Program-made: the position numbers and the translations under genes
In this document: one piece after another, positions 20,651-30,483 of the stretch
Layout of the letters: each line of letters opens with the position of its first letter
Position numbering within the stretch: the stretch's first letter is position 1
The notes under the pieces: generated by a model
Told to the model about the DNA's origin: nothing
Database searches by the model: none
The model's input: only the letters and a program-made list of their open reading frames with translations
Source: Pseudomonas entomophila
GTDB taxonomy: Bacteria > Pseudomonadota > Gammaproteobacteria > Pseudomonadales > Pseudomonadaceae
Direction of reading: 5' to 3'
Length of the DNA: 64,000 nucleotides
Assembly: GCF_013523165.1 (NCBI RefSeq)
Contig: NZ_JAAMQI010000014.1
Location: 55,706-119,705 of the forward strand

Positions 20651-20682
20651 AAAAAGCCCGCATCCTGGATGCGGGCTTTTTC
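20651..20682. terminator. Bidirectional terminator between leuA and eda
   Basis: AAAAAGCCCGCATCC pairs with GGATGCGGGCTTTTT around a short loop, with A- and T-runs on the two flanks. It lies 15 bases after leuA and about 60 bases after the convergent eda, and can serve both. Confidence 0.93.
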
Positions 20683-20741
20683 GTTTCTGGCCACTTGCAA
20701 AGAGCGCCCCTGAAGGCGCCCTCGCAGTGGGTGCGTGCCCT

Positions 20742-21416
20742 TCAGCCGAACAACGCCATCGCCTCGGCGCTGCACTCGGTGATACGGCCCCAGTCACCGT
20801 TCTTGATCCAGCTGCTGTCGAGCATCCAGGTGCCGCCTACACACATGACGTTCGGCAAGGCCATGTAGTGAGGTGCGTTGCTCGCATTCACACCACCCGT
20901 CGGGCAGAAGCGAATGTCGCCAAAGGGGCCGGCGAAGGCCTTGATGGCCGCAACGCCGCCGGCGATCTCGGCAGGGAACAACTTGAAGCGGCGGTAGCCC
21001 AGCGCGTACCCGATCATGATCTCCGACGCCGTGCTGATGCCCGGCAGCAGCGGGATGTCGCTGTCGACGCCGGCCTGGAGCAGCTCGGAGGTGATCCCCG
21101 GGGTCACCACGAACTGCGCGCCGGCAGCCTGCACGGCGGCGAACATCGCACCATCGAGCACGGTGCCGGCGCCTACGCACAGCTCGGGCCGCTGCTCGCG
21201 CAGCACCTCGATGGCCTTGAGGCCATGCTGGGAGCGCAAGGTCACTTCGAGCGTGCGAATGCCCCCTGCGGCCAGGGCGTCGGCCAGCGGCAGGATGTCC
21301 TGCTCACGGGCGATGGTGATGACCGGAAGGATGCGGGCGCGCTCGCACAGCGCGTCGATGCGCGCCACCTTTTCGGGCATGGTCAGCAGAGGCTGGGGAC
21401 GTTCAAGCGTGGGCAT
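20742..21416 (-). CDS. eda: 2-dehydro-3-deoxy-phosphogluconate (KDPG) aldolase
   Basis: A 224-residue class I aldolase splitting KDPG into pyruvate and glyceraldehyde-3-phosphate, the final Entner-Doudoroff step. The catalytic Glu is in TLEVTLRSQHGL, and the Schiff-base Lys is in YRRFKLFPAE. The phosphate-binding GGVNASNA loop follows. The start MPTLERPQPLLTMPEK fits known Pseudomonas Eda; an upstream in-frame ATG at 21443 would overlap pgl. It is the last gene of the zwf-pgl-eda operon, 17 bases after pgl, controlled by HexR from the zwf promoter. Confidence 0.97.
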   Translation of the reverse strand: MPTLERPQPLLTMPEKVARIDALCERARILPVITIAREQDILPLADALAAGGIRTLEVTLRSQHGLKAIEVLREQRPELCVGAGTVLDGAMFAAVQAAGAQFVVTPGITSELLQAGVDSDIPLLPGISTASEIMIGYALGYRRFKLFPAEIAGGVAAIKAFAGPFGDIRFCPTGGVNASNAPHYMALPNVMCVGGTWMLDSSWIKNGDWGRITECSAEAMALFG

Positions 21417-21433
21417 GGCTGGGAATCCTTGGC

Positions 21434-22147
21434 TCATGGGCACCAGTACAGATGCAACGGGTCCTGAAGAAAAGCGCGGATCGGCATCGACGCGGCATCA
21501 TCGCCGGCCAGTGCCTCGCGCAGGGTCGCAAGCTTGCCCTGTCCCTGCACGGACAAGGCCGTGAAGGCGGCCGTGGCCAGCAGGGCGCGGGTCATGCTCA
21601 AGCGTTGATGGGGCACACTGGGTGCGAGCATCGGCAAGCAGCGATGCTCGCCGGTGCGCTGCAGCCCGACTCGCAGGTTCGGACTGGCCGGGAACAGCGA
21701 CGCGGTGTGGCCGTCATCGCCCATGCCGAGCACCAGCACGTCGATCGGCGGCAGATCCACCAGGGCACGGTCGGCCGCTTCGGCCGCCGCCTCCAAGGTG
21801 TCGGCCGGCCGGTACAAACCGATGAAGCGTGCCTGGGCCGCCTCACCCTTGAGCAAATGCTGGCGCAACAGGCCGGCGTTGCTGTCGGCATGTTCCACTG
21901 GCACCCAGCGCTCGTCGGCCAGGCTCACCACCACCTTGGACCAGTCCAGCGCCAGGCCGGACAGGGCCTCGAGAAACGGCACCGGGCTGCGACCACCGGA
22001 CAGCACCACGGTCGCCTGCCCCTTGGTGTCGATGGCCTGGCGCAGCCGCTCGGCGACGTCCTGGGCCAGGCCGGTGGCCAGCGCGCTGGCCTCGGCGAAC
22101 GTATGTGCCTGCACGTTGGCCGGCAGTTGCAGTTCAGATATCGCCAT
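21434..22147 (-). CDS. pgl: 6-phosphogluconolactonase
   Basis: A 237-residue hydrolase of 6-phosphogluconolactone, linking Zwf to Edd. Family motifs are [32 protein letters not shown] and [14 protein letters not shown]. The start ATG at 22145-22147 overlaps the last 14 bases of zwf (ATGGCGATATCTGA), indicating translational coupling. A start 6 codons upstream is possible but lies deeper in zwf. Confidence 0.96.
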   Translation of the reverse strand: MAISELQLPANVQAHTFAEASALATGLAQDVAERLRQAIDTKGQATVVLSGGRSPVPFLEALSGLALDWSKVVVSLADERWVPVEHADSNAGLLRQHLLKGEAAQARFIGLYRPADTLEAAAEAADRALVDLPPIDVLVLGMGDDGHTASLFPASPNLRVGLQRTGEHRCLPMLAPSVPHQRLSMTRALLATAAFTALSVQGQGKLATLREALAGDDAASMPIRAFLQDPLHLYWCP

Positions 22148-23606
22148 ACCATGACCTCCCATCACGTGTAATCAGGGCGACCGCGCTCATCGGCCCCCAG
22201 GAACCGGCCGCATAGGGCCGGGGCATGTCGCCCGCCTGCTTCCAGCCGGCGATCAGTTGGTCGCACCACGTCCAGGCGTGCTCGATCTCGTCCTTGCGCA
22301 CGAACAGGTTCTGGTTGCCGCGCATCACTTCCAGCAGCAGCCGCTCGTAGGCGTCGGGAATGCGGGCGCTGCGGCGCCAGGTGTCGGAGAAATGCAGCTG
22401 CAGCAGGTCGCTGCGCAGGTGCATGCCTTTGTCCAGCCCCTGCTCCTTGGTCATTACCCGCAAGGAAATCCCTTCGTCCGGTTGCAGGCGAATGACCAGC
22501 TTGTTGCCGATCTGTAGACGCTGCTCCGGGGCGAAGATGTAGTGCGTCGGTTCCTTGAAGTGGATGACGATCTGCGACAGCTTCTGCGGCATGCGCTTGC
22601 CGGTGCGCAGGTAGAACGGCACGCCCGACCACCGCCAGTTGCGGATGTCGGCACGCAGCGCGACGAAGGTTTCGGTATCGCTCTGGCTGTTGGCGTTGTC
22701 TTCGTCCAGGTACCCCGGCACCGGTTGCCCATCGCTGTGGCCGGCGATGTACTGGCCCCGCACCACGCGGCTGCCCAGCCCTTCGCCGGTGATCGGCGCC
22801 AGGGCCTTGAGCACCTTGACCTTCTCGTCACGGATGCTGTCGGCCGACAGGTCGCCCGGTGGGTCCATGGCGATCAGGCACAACAGCTGCAACAGGTGAT
22901 TCTGGATCATGTCGCGCAACTGCCCGGCCTTGTCGAAGTAACCCCAGCGGCCTTCGATGCCGACCTTCTCGGCCACGGTGATTTCCACGTGGGAGATGGA
23001 ATTCTGGTTCCACTGGGTCTCGAACAGGCTGTTGGCGAAGCGCAGGGCGATGAGGTTCTGCACGGTCTCCTTGCCCAGGTAGTGGTCGATGCGGTAGACG
23101 CGGCTCTCCGGGAAGTACTGGGCCACGGCATCGTTCACCCGGCGCGACGACTCCAGGTCGTGACCGATGGGCTTTTCCAGCACCACACGGGTGCGTTCGG
23201 CCAGGCCGACGCCGTCGAGGTGCTCGCAGATGGCCCCATACACGGCAGCGGCCGTGGCGAAATAGGCAATCAGGGGCTGATCGGGCGTGACCGTCTCGGC
23301 CAGGCGCCGATAGCCTTCACGCTCGAGGAAATCCAGGTGCAGGTAGGTGATGCGGGCCATGAAGCCCTGCACGGCCGCCTCGTCCACGTCGCTAGCCGGC
23401 AGGTAGCGGCGCAGGTGGCTTTCGATCGACGCCAGGTGCGCGTCTTCGCTGCCTGCCTCGCGCGCCAGTGCCAGCAGCCGGGTGTCCGGGTGCAGCAGGC
23501 CTGCCCGATCGAGCTGGTACAACGCCGGGAACAGCTTGCGCAGCGCCAGATCGCCAAGGGCGCCGAACAGGCCGAAGGTACAAGGTTCTACGCTGATCGC
23601 AGGCAT
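22134..23606 (-). CDS. zwf: Glucose-6-phosphate 1-dehydrogenase
   Basis: A 490-residue enzyme oxidising glucose-6-phosphate to the lactone with NAD(P)+ at the entry of the Entner-Doudoroff pathway. The N-terminal Rossmann fold has [18 protein letters not shown], and the active site reads RIDHYLGKE with the catalytic His. The start [11 protein letters not shown] matches homologues. An ATG six codons upstream (23622-23624) has a somewhat better AGGG-type ribosome binding site and cannot be excluded. First gene of zwf-pgl-eda, divergent from hexR. Confidence 0.97.
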   Translation of the reverse strand: MPAISVEPCTFGLFGALGDLALRKLFPALYQLDRAGLLHPDTRLLALAREAGSEDAHLASIESHLRRYLPASDVDEAAVQGFMARITYLHLDFLEREGYRRLAETVTPDQPLIAYFATAAAVYGAICEHLDGVGLAERTRVVLEKPIGHDLESSRRVNDAVAQYFPESRVYRIDHYLGKETVQNLIALRFANSLFETQWNQNSISHVEITVAEKVGIEGRWGYFDKAGQLRDMIQNHLLQLLCLIAMDPPGDLSADSIRDEKVKVLKALAPITGEGLGSRVVRGQYIAGHSDGQPVPGYLDEDNANSQSDTETFVALRADIRNWRWSGVPFYLRTGKRMPQKLSQIVIHFKEPTHYIFAPEQRLQIGNKLVIRLQPDEGISLRVMTKEQGLDKGMHLRSDLLQLHFSDTWRRSARIPDAYERLLLEVMRGNQNLFVRKDEIEHAWTWCDQLIAGWKQAGDMPRPYAAGSWGPMSAVALITRDGRSWYGDI

Positions 23607-23672
23607 GATGTTGGGTTCTTTCATAAATTGACCCTAGGAATACCGGTTCATTGGCTTTTTTTCAAGGGAATA

Positions 23673-23691
23673 TGTAGTAATAAACACAACA
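23673..23691. promoter_or_regulatory. Probable HexR operator in the zwf-hexR intergenic region
   Basis: TGTAGTAATAAACACAACA is an imperfect palindrome with TGT.GT and AC.ACA arms around an A/T centre, 67 bases upstream of the zwf ATG. It resembles the reported HexR half-site pattern TTGT-N7-8-ACAA. The position between zwf and the divergent hexR is where HexR autoregulates and represses zwf in P. putida. Site identity is inferred. Confidence 0.65.
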
Positions 23692-23806
23692 TTTTCGAGC
23701 GACGTGCGCGTACAGGTGGTGCGCGCATGATGGCTGCAAGTACGATAGACCTCACAAACGGCCTGCTGCTTCGCCAGCCGGTCGCCTCTCGACTCAAGGA
23801 CACCCC

Positions 23807-24679
23807 ATGGACCGTGTGCGAAATCTCCTGGAGCAGATCCAGGGACGCCTCGATGAATTGAACAAGGCCGAGCGCAAGGTGGCCGAAGTCATCCTGCTCA
23901 ACCCCCAGCAAGCCACACGCTTCAGCATCGCGGCGCTGGCCCAGGCGGCTAAGGTCAGCGAGCCGACCGTCAACCGTTTCTGCCGCTCCTTCGGCGTCAG
24001 CGGTTACCCTGAACTCAAGCTGCAACTGGCGCAGAGCCTGGCCAGCGGTGCGGCCTACGTGAGCCGTGCGGTCGCCGAGGACGACGATCCGGCAGCGTAC
24101 ACCCAGAAGATCTTCGGCAGCGCCATCGCGTCGCTGGACAGTGCCTGCCAGCAACTCGACCCGCAGCAGGTCAGCCGTGCGGTGGACATGATGATCCAGG
24201 CACGCCAGATCCACTTCTTCGGCCTCGGTGCCTCGGCGCCGGTGGCCCTGGATGCCCAGCACAAGTTCTTCCGCTTCAACCTGGCGGTGTCGGCGCATGC
24301 CGATGTGCTGATGCAGCGGATGCTGGCCTCGGTGGCACACACGGGGGATCTGTTCGTGATCATTTCCTACACCGGCCGCACGCGCGAGCTGGTGGACGTG
24401 GCACGGCTCGCCCGGGAGAACGGCGCCTCGGTGCTCGGCCTGACCGCTGCCGGTTCACCCCTGTCCCAGGCCTGCAGCCTGAGCCTGCACATCCCGCTGC
24501 CCGAGGACACCGACATCTACATGCCGATGACCTCGCGCATCATCCAGCTGACCGTGCTCGACGTGCTGGCGACCGGCATGACCTTGCGCCGCGGCGTGGA
24601 CTTCCAGCCCCACCTGCGCAAGATCAAGGAAAGCCTCAACGCCAGTCGCTATCCCGTCGAGGACAGCGACCTGGGCTGA
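23807..24679 (+). CDS. hexR: HexR, RpiR-family regulator of glucose catabolism
   Basis: A 290-residue repressor with an N-terminal helix-turn-helix ([20 protein letters not shown]) and a C-terminal SIS sugar-phosphate domain (about 125-255; [20 protein letters not shown]). In P. putida HexR responds to KDPG and represses zwf-pgl-eda, edd-glk and gap. AAGGAC precedes the ATG. It is divergent from zwf and convergent with oprB, with only 18 bases between the stops. Confidence 0.96.
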   Translation: MDRVRNLLEQIQGRLDELNKAERKVAEVILLNPQQATRFSIAALAQAAKVSEPTVNRFCRSFGVSGYPELKLQLAQSLASGAAYVSRAVAEDDDPAAYTQKIFGSAIASLDSACQQLDPQQVSRAVDMMIQARQIHFFGLGASAPVALDAQHKFFRFNLAVSAHADVLMQRMLASVAHTGDLFVIISYTGRTRELVDVARLARENGASVLGLTAAGSPLSQACSLSLHIPLPEDTDIYMPMTSRIIQLTVLDVLATGMTLRRGVDFQPHLRKIKESLNASRYPVEDSDLG

Positions 24680-24697
24680 AACGTCAGGCCGACCGGC

Positions 24698-26041
24698 TCA
24701 GAAGGTCGACGAGACCTTCAGGCCCATGACCCAGGCGTCGTCGACCTGGCTGACGCCACCAGGGCGCTTGATGAACTGCACGTTGGGGCGCACGGTCAGC
24801 CAGTCGGTGACGTGCACGCCATAGTAGAGTTCGGCGTCGTATTCGCTGCCACGCAGCGGTACGAACCCTGGGTTGTCGTAGTCGTCGATGCCACTGAGGG
24901 TGTTGAGCAGCGTAGCGCGCTTGCGCACGTCCTCGTTGACATGGATTCGTGCCACGCCCAGGCCGATCACGTCCTTGGGACGGGCATCGAAGGCGCCGGT
25001 GTAGAGCACGCCGAGCTGCTGGTAGTTGTCGACCAGGTTGGTCGCCTTGTCGTGCACGGTGGCGTTGGCGAACACGCTCAGGCCGCGACTGGCGTCCGAC
25101 GCCCGGGAGGTCAGCTGCTGCTGCGCCACCAGCCAGGCCCCATGCTTGCTGCCATGGGACTTGAAGCCCTTGCCGCTGACCGCCTGCTCCTGACCGTCGA
25201 CGTCCTTGTGCAGGTCGTCGGCCGAGGCGCTGCTGCGGTAGTAACCCAGGCGGTATTCACCCGGCAACCCGCCTGGACGCGGCGACCAGATCAGCTCGAC
25301 CGGCACGATCGTGCCCCGGCTGCCGCTGCCGCTCAGCTTGAAGCCGTTGCCGGTCTCGAGGTTGGACGGGTTCTGCTCGAACACGCCGATCTGCAGCGCC
25401 AGCTCGGGCGAGACGTTGTACTTCAGGCGCCCGCCCCACTGGCTCACAGGCCAGTTGTACCAGATGTCACCCACCCAGTTGCCGACCTGCGAGCCGCACA
25501 GCGCCAAGTTCTGGAACTCGCATGGGAAGCTGTTGAACTCCTCGCCCGGGCCGTAGCGGCCGACCTTGAGGTCCAGGGCGCCGTCCAGGTAGGTCTGGCG
25601 GAACCACAGCTGCGTCAGGCGCCACGTCTGGCCGCGGCCCCAGACCTCCTGCACCGAGCTCAGGTGCCCGGCCCGCGGGTCGCCGATGCGGTCGTTGGAC
25701 AGGTTGCGCCCGCTGCGCTCGGTGACGGCGATCTTGAACTCGGCATTCTGCCAGCCCAGCACCTTGTCCAGGTCCGTCAGCAGGCCGAAGGCGAACTGGT
25801 CGCTGTAGCGCGCCGTGCGGTCATGGTCGTAGCCGCCATGCACGTTGGTCGCCGCCTCGCCCACGTACTGCAGGCTGAAGTTGTAGCCTTTCTCGATCAG
25901 CTCGGTGCGGGTGCCGCCCCAATCCCCGCTCATCCAGGGTGAATCCGTCGCGAACGGTTCGAATGCCTGAGCTTCGCCGCTGGCGATGATGCCCAGCAGA
26001 CCCAGCGCTCCCAGCGCGCCCATGCGTTTGCACTGCTCCAT
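24698..26041 (-). CDS. oprB: Glucose-selective outer-membrane porin OprB
   Basis: A 447-residue carbohydrate porin. The signal peptide ends at ASGEAQA, and mature FEPFATDSPWMSGDWGGTRT is the hallmark start of OprB. It ends in a C-terminal Phe (GLKVSSTF), as needed for BAM recognition. AGAGGAAAC before the ATG at 26039-26041 is a strong ribosome binding site; longer upstream reading has no family similarity. It lies 40 bases downstream of gtsD and probably belongs to the gtsABCD-oprB operon, bringing glucose into the periplasm for GtsA. Confidence 0.95.
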   Translation of the reverse strand: MEQCKRMGALGALGLLGIIASGEAQAFEPFATDSPWMSGDWGGTRTELIEKGYNFSLQYVGEAATNVHGGYDHDRTARYSDQFAFGLLTDLDKVLGWQNAEFKIAVTERSGRNLSNDRIGDPRAGHLSSVQEVWGRGQTWRLTQLWFRQTYLDGALDLKVGRYGPGEEFNSFPCEFQNLALCGSQVGNWVGDIWYNWPVSQWGGRLKYNVSPELALQIGVFEQNPSNLETGNGFKLSGSGSRGTIVPVELIWSPRPGGLPGEYRLGYYRSSASADDLHKDVDGQEQAVSGKGFKSHGSKHGAWLVAQQQLTSRASDASRGLSVFANATVHDKATNLVDNYQQLGVLYTGAFDARPKDVIGLGVARIHVNEDVRKRATLLNTLSGIDDYDNPGFVPLRGSEYDAELYYGVHVTDWLTVRPNVQFIKRPGGVSQVDDAWVMGLKVSSTF

Positions 26042-26054
26042 GATGTGTTTCCTC

Positions 26055-26062
26055 TTCTTGTT
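26055..26062 (-). promoter_or_regulatory. Probable Crc/Hfq catabolite-activity motif before oprB
   Basis: On the coding strand AACAAGAA fits the Crc/Hfq consensus AANAANAA and lies next to the AGAGGAAAC ribosome binding site. Binding here would block oprB translation when preferred carbon sources are present. Confidence 0.6.
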
Positions 26063-26081
26063 ATGGGTATCCCAACACGTA

Positions 26082-27236
26082 TCAGCAGCCCTGGTGCAAC
26101 GGGGCCGCGCCCTGCTCGGTCGACAGCGCCGGCGAATGGCGCAAGCGCTCGCCGGTGACGCTGTCGAACAGCAATACCTTGCTGGCGTCGAGCGCCAGGT
26201 CCACGTCATCGCCTGCCTGACAGGCCACGTCCGGCGCCAGGCGACAGCAGACTTTGGTGTCATTGAGCGTGACGAACGCCAGCAGGTCCGGACCTGTCGG
26301 CTCGGTGACCTGGACGCGCGCGCGAATGCCGGGCAGTGCAGTGCCCTGCCCCAGGCTGGTGCTGATCTGTTCTGGGCGGATACCCAAGGTGACCGTTCGT
26401 TCTCGTAGTTCGGGCGTCATGCGCCCAAGTGGTAATTCGTGCAGCCCCTGGCCACTGTCCAACCGTGCCAACGCCAAACCGTCGCGCTCGATCACGGTCG
26501 CAGGGATGAAGTTCATCGGCGGCGAGCCGATGAAGCTGGCCACGAACAGGTTCGCAGGGTTGGTATAAATGTCGCGGGGCGTGCCGAACTGCTGGATGAT
26601 ACCATCCTTCATCACCGCCACCTTGTCGCCCAGTGTCATCGCCTCGATCTGGTCGTGGGTCACGTAGACGGTGGTGGTCCGCAGGCGCTGGTGCATCAGC
26701 TTGATCTCGGTGCGCATCTCCACGCGCAGCTTGGCGTCCAGGTTCGACAGCGGTTCGTCGAACAGGTAGATCTTCGGTCGGCGGGCCAAGGCCCGGCCCA
26801 TGGCCACGCGCTGCTGCTGGCCGCCGGACAGCTGGCCGGGCTTGCGCGTCAGCAAGTGTTCGATCTGCAGCAGCCGCGCGACCCGGTCCACCTCGGCGTC
26901 GATCTCGGCCTTGGGCATCTTGCGGATCTTCAGGCCGAAGGCGATGTTGTCGCGCACGCTCATGGTCGGGTACAGCGCGTAGGACTGAAAGACCATCGCG
27001 ATGTCGCGGTCCTTGGGGCTCATGCCGCTGATGTCGGCGCCGTCGACCAGGATGGCGCCGCCGCTGATGTCCTCGAGCCCGGCGATGCAGTTCATGAGGG
27101 TCGACTTGCCACAGCCGGACGGGCCGACCAGGATCAGGAACTCCCCGGAGTCGATCGCCAGGTCGATCGCCTTGAGCGTGTCCGGCAGGCCACTGCCGTA
27201 GTGTTTGTTGACGTTGCGTAATTCGAGCCGTGCCAT
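26082..27236 (-). CDS. gtsD: Glucose ABC transporter ATPase (MalK type)
   Basis: A 384-residue ATPase energising the glucose/mannose importer. Walker A is GPSGCGKST, the signature LSGGQQQR, Walker B IYLFDEP and the switch His is in [11 protein letters not shown]-terminal TOBE/OB regulatory domain follows (about 240-370; LGIRPEQIS). The start is 3 bases after the gtsC stop. Members of the MalK subfamily pair with two BPD permeases, as here. Confidence 0.95.
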   Translation of the reverse strand: MARLELRNVNKHYGSGLPDTLKAIDLAIDSGEFLILVGPSGCGKSTLMNCIAGLEDISGGAILVDGADISGMSPKDRDIAMVFQSYALYPTMSVRDNIAFGLKIRKMPKAEIDAEVDRVARLLQIEHLLTRKPGQLSGGQQQRVAMGRALARRPKIYLFDEPLSNLDAKLRVEMRTEIKLMHQRLRTTTVYVTHDQIEAMTLGDKVAVMKDGIIQQFGTPRDIYTNPANLFVASFIGSPPMNFIPATVIERDGLALARLDSGQGLHELPLGRMTPELRERTVTLGIRPEQISTSLGQGTALPGIRARVQVTEPTGPDLLAFVTLNDTKVCCRLAPDVACQAGDDVDLALDASKVLLFDSVTGERLRHSPALSTEQGAAPLHQGC

Positions 27237-27239
27237 GTC

Positions 27240-28076
27240 TCACCCCTTGACCGCGCCGGCAGTGAGGCCGCGCAGGAAATATTTGCCAGCCACGATGTAG
27301 ACCAGCAGGGTCGGTAACCCGGCGATCAGTGCCGCGGCCATGTCGACGTTGTATTCCTTGACCCCGGTGCTGGTGTTGACCAGGTTGTTCAGGGCCACGG
27401 TGATCGGTTGCGCATCGCCGCTGGCGAACACCACGCCGAACAGGAAGTCGTTCCAGATCTGGGTGAACTGCCAGATCAGGCACACCATGATGATCGGCAG
27501 CGACATCGGCATCAGGATGCGCGTGAAGATGGTGAAGAACCCCGCGCCATCCAGCCGCGCCGCCTGCACCAGGGCCAGCGGCACGCTGCAGTAGTAGTTG
27601 CGGAAGAACAGGGTGGTGAAGGCCAGCCCGTAGACCACGTGCACCAGCACCAGCCCGAGCGTGCTGCTGGCCAGGCCCAGCTTGCCCAGGGTGAAGGACG
27701 CCGGCAGCAGGACGGTCTGGAACGGCAGGAAGCAGCCGAACAGCAGCAGCCCGAAGAACACCTGCGAGCCACGAAAGCGCCACATCGACAGCACGTAGCC
27801 GTTCAGGGCACCGAGCAGGGTGGAGATCAGCACGGCAGGCACGGTGATCTTCACCGAGTTCCAGAAATGCCCACCCACCGCGTCCCAGGCCTTGAGCCAG
27901 CCGATGCCGGTGATCACGTCAGGCCAGCTCAGCAGGTTGCCGGTGCGGATGTCCTCGGGCGACTTGACGCTGGTCAGCAGCATCACGATCAGCGGGATGA
28001 GGTACAGGGCGCAGGCCGCCAGCAAGGTGGCATGGATGGCCAGGCGGCTGGGCGCATACCAGCGAAGACTAGTCAT
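27240..28076 (-). CDS. gtsC: Glucose ABC transporter permease
   Basis: A 278-residue MalG-like inner-membrane permease with six hydrophobic segments. The cytoplasmic EAA-type loop is QAARLDGAGFFTIFTRILMP, which docks on the ATPase. It overlaps the gtsB 3' end by 8 bases and precedes gtsD by 3 bases, so translation is likely coupled. Confidence 0.95.
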   Translation of the reverse strand: MTSLRWYAPSRLAIHATLLAACALYLIPLIVMLLTSVKSPEDIRTGNLLSWPDVITGIGWLKAWDAVGGHFWNSVKITVPAVLISTLLGALNGYVLSMWRFRGSQVFFGLLLFGCFLPFQTVLLPASFTLGKLGLASSTLGLVLVHVVYGLAFTTLFFRNYYCSVPLALVQAARLDGAGFFTIFTRILMPMSLPIIMVCLIWQFTQIWNDFLFGVVFASGDAQPITVALNNLVNTSTGVKEYNVDMAAALIAGLPTLLVYIVAGKYFLRGLTAGAVKG

Positions 28077-28977
28077 GGCGCTTGTTCCTGAGTTCGGAGT
28101 ACAGATACGGCACGAGGATGGCGAGGATCGCGGCGAGCATCAGGATCGCGCTGGCCGAGCCCATGCCCATCTGCCCACGGCTGAAGGTGAACGAGTACAT
28201 GAACATCGCCGGCAGGTCCGAGGCGTAGCCCGGCCCGCCTGCGGTCATCGCCGCGACCAGGTCGAAGCTCTTGATGGCGATGTGCGCCAGGATCATCACC
28301 GCGCTGAAGAACACCGGGCGCAGGCTGGGCAGGACGATGCGCAGGTAGATGCGCGGCAGGCTGGCGCCGTCGACCTGCGCCGCGCGCACGATCGACGGAT
28401 CGACGCCGCGCAGACCGGCCAGGAACAGCGCCATGACGAAGCCCGAGGCCTGCCAGACCGCCGCGATCACCAGGCAGTAGATGACCCGCTCCGGGTCGAC
28501 CAGCCAGTCGAAGCGAAAGCCCTCCCAGACCCAGTCGCGCAGCAGCTTGTCCAGGCCCAGGCCTGGGTTGAGCAGCCACTGCCAGGCCGTCCCGGTCACG
28601 ATCATCGACAGCGCCATCGGGTAGAGGTACACCGTGCGGATGAACCCCTCGCGGCGGATGCGCTGGTCCAGCAGCACGGCCAGGACCACGCCGATCACCA
28701 GGCTGATCCCGATGAACAGGCTGCCGAACACCATCAGGTTCTTGCTGGCGACCCACCAGCGGTCGTTGTTGAGCAGCTTGATGTACTGCTCGAACCCGGC
28801 CCAGCGGTAGTTGGGCATGAAGGTCGAGCGGGTGAAGGACAACACCAGTGTCCAGAGGATGTAACCATAAAAGCCCACCAGGACGATCAGCATGCTCGGC
28901 GCCAGCACCAGTTTCGGTAGCCAGCGCTGCAACGCGTCCAGGGGTGCGGCCCGCGACGGGGCGGCGACTGTGGTCAT
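28069..28977 (-). CDS. gtsB: Glucose ABC transporter permease
   Basis: A 302-residue MalF-like permease with six predicted helices and an EAA-type loop (RAAQVDGASLPRIYLRIVLP). It lies between gtsA (71 bases upstream) and gtsC (8-base overlap). With GtsC it forms the translocation pore. Confidence 0.95.
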   Translation of the reverse strand: MTTVAAPSRAAPLDALQRWLPKLVLAPSMLIVLVGFYGYILWTLVLSFTRSTFMPNYRWAGFEQYIKLLNNDRWWVASKNLMVFGSLFIGISLVIGVVLAVLLDQRIRREGFIRTVYLYPMALSMIVTGTAWQWLLNPGLGLDKLLRDWVWEGFRFDWLVDPERVIYCLVIAAVWQASGFVMALFLAGLRGVDPSIVRAAQVDGASLPRIYLRIVLPSLRPVFFSAVMILAHIAIKSFDLVAAMTAGGPGYASDLPAMFMYSFTFSRGQMGMGSASAILMLAAILAILVPYLYSELRNKRHD

Positions 28978-29048
28978 GCTCGGGTCTCCAGAAGCGAGAG
29001 GCAGGGGTGCGCGGCGTCAGACCGCAGCGCACCCGTCACGCGAAGGCG

Positions 29049-30311
29049 TCAGCGGGCGGCCTTGATCGCCGCGTTCAGCTGCTGAGCGGCCTTGGCCGGA
29101 TCGGCCTTGGGATCGTTCATGAAGTTGCTGACCACGTCGAAGATCGCGCCCTGCACAGCCAGCGAGGAGGCCATGTTGTGCGCCATGCTCGGTTGCAGGC
29201 CATCGCCCTGCTCGGCTTGCTTGAAGTCCTTGGACGACTGCTGGGTGCAGGCGTCGAAGGCGTCCATGGGCATGTCCTGGCGCACCGGCAGCGAGCCCTT
29301 GGCCTGGTTGAAGGCGGTCTGGAAGGCCGGCTCCAGGGCGACCTTGGCCAGGTCGCTCTGCGCGGCGATGTCCTTCTCGTTGGTGAGCTTGAACATGGCC
29401 AGCGAGTCGATGTTGTAGGTGAAGCTGCCCTGGGTGCCCGGGAACGGTACGCACTGGTAGTCCTTGCCCGCCACCTTGCCGGCGGCGGTCCATTCGCTCT
29501 TGGCCCAGTCGCCCATGATCTGCATGCCGGCCTTGCCGTTGATGACCTCGGCGGCGGCGATGTTCCAGTCACGCCCGGCGCGGTTCGGGTCCATGTAGCT
29601 GCCGAGTCGCTGCAGCACGCTGAAGGCCTTGACCATGTCCGGGCCGGTCAGGGTCTCCGGGTCGAGGTCGACGAACGCGCGGTGGTAACCGACGGGGCCG
29701 AGCACGCTCAGCACCACGTCCTCGAACACGGTGCTGTCCTGCCAGGGCTGACCGCCATGGGCCAGGGGCTGGAAACCTGCAGCCTTGAGCTTGTCGGCGG
29801 CGGCGAACAGTTCGTCGAGGGTGGTCGGTACGCTGGCCCCGGTCTTTTCGAAGACGGCCGGATTGATCCACAGCCAGTTGGCGCGGTGGATGTTCACCGG
29901 CACGGCCACGTAGTGACCGTCGTACTTCATGATCTCGGCGACCTTGGCCGGCAGCAGCGCGTCCCACTGGTTGGCGGTGGCGACGTCGTCCAGTTCGGTG
30001 AGCAGGCCGAGGGCGCCCCATTCCTGGATGTCCGGCCCCTTGATCTGGGCGGCAGCAGGCGGGTTGCCGGCGACCGCGCGGGTCTTGAGCACGGTCATGG
30101 CCGCCGCACCGCCGCCACCGGCGACGGCATTGTCCTTCCAGACGTAACCGTCCTGGCCGATCTGATCCTTGAGCGTCTTGACGGCGGCGGCTTCACCACC
30201 GGAGGTCCACCAGTGCAGCACCTCGACGGTGCCCTTGTCATCGGCGAAGGCCGCCAGGGGCATCAGCGAAGCGAGGGAAATGGCAGCAGCGATACGAGTG
30301 AACGTGGTCAT
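29049..30311 (-). CDS. gtsA: Periplasmic glucose-binding protein of the Gts ABC transporter
   Basis: A 420-residue extracellular solute-binding protein (family 1). The signal peptide [23 protein letters not shown] is cleaved before [20 protein letters not shown], whose WWTSGGE segment is typical of glucose-binding proteins. The longer frame upstream of 30311 is not homologous. It is the first gene of gtsABCD-oprB, downstream of gtrS/gltR, whose products probably regulate it. A CA motif overlaps its ribosome-binding region. Confidence 0.95.
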   Translation of the reverse strand: MTTFTRIAAAISLASLMPLAAFADDKGTVEVLHWWTSGGEAAAVKTLKDQIGQDGYVWKDNAVAGGGGAAAMTVLKTRAVAGNPPAAAQIKGPDIQEWGALGLLTELDDVATANQWDALLPAKVAEIMKYDGHYVAVPVNIHRANWLWINPAVFEKTGASVPTTLDELFAAADKLKAAGFQPLAHGGQPWQDSTVFEDVVLSVLGPVGYHRAFVDLDPETLTGPDMVKAFSVLQRLGSYMDPNRAGRDWNIAAAEVINGKAGMQIMGDWAKSEWTAAGKVAGKDYQCVPFPGTQGSFTYNIDSLAMFKLTNEKDIAAQSDLAKVALEPAFQTAFNQAKGSLPVRQDMPMDAFDACTQQSSKDFKQAEQGDGLQPSMAHNMASSLAVQGAIFDVVSNFMNDPKADPAKAAQQLNAAIKAAR

Positions 30312-30321
30312 GGGCAATACC

Positions 30322-30332
30322 TTGTTGTTGTT
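30322..30332 (-). promoter_or_regulatory. Probable Crc/Hfq catabolite-activity motif before gtsA
   Basis: On the coding strand AACAACAACAA immediately precedes the AGG of the ribosome binding site and contains AANAANAA in two registers. This is the expected target of Hfq/Crc translational repression of glucose uptake in Pseudomonas. Confidence 0.65.
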
Positions 30333-30483
30333 ATGCGAAGTCGTTTCGAGCGAACGATTCCTGGCCATGACGGCATGGCCGGTATTGGGCAAGGAGTCTA
30401 ACCAGACCGACTGGCCTGGCAGGTCACGAAAGGTTGGAGAAATGTCACAGGATGGTGACATTGCATGGCCAATGGCCGGCGGC

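Noticed and set aside
18555..20663. 702-codon minus-strand open frame opposite leuA
   Set aside because: Antisense shadow of leuA; no ribosome binding site or domain. LeuA on the plus strand is unambiguous.
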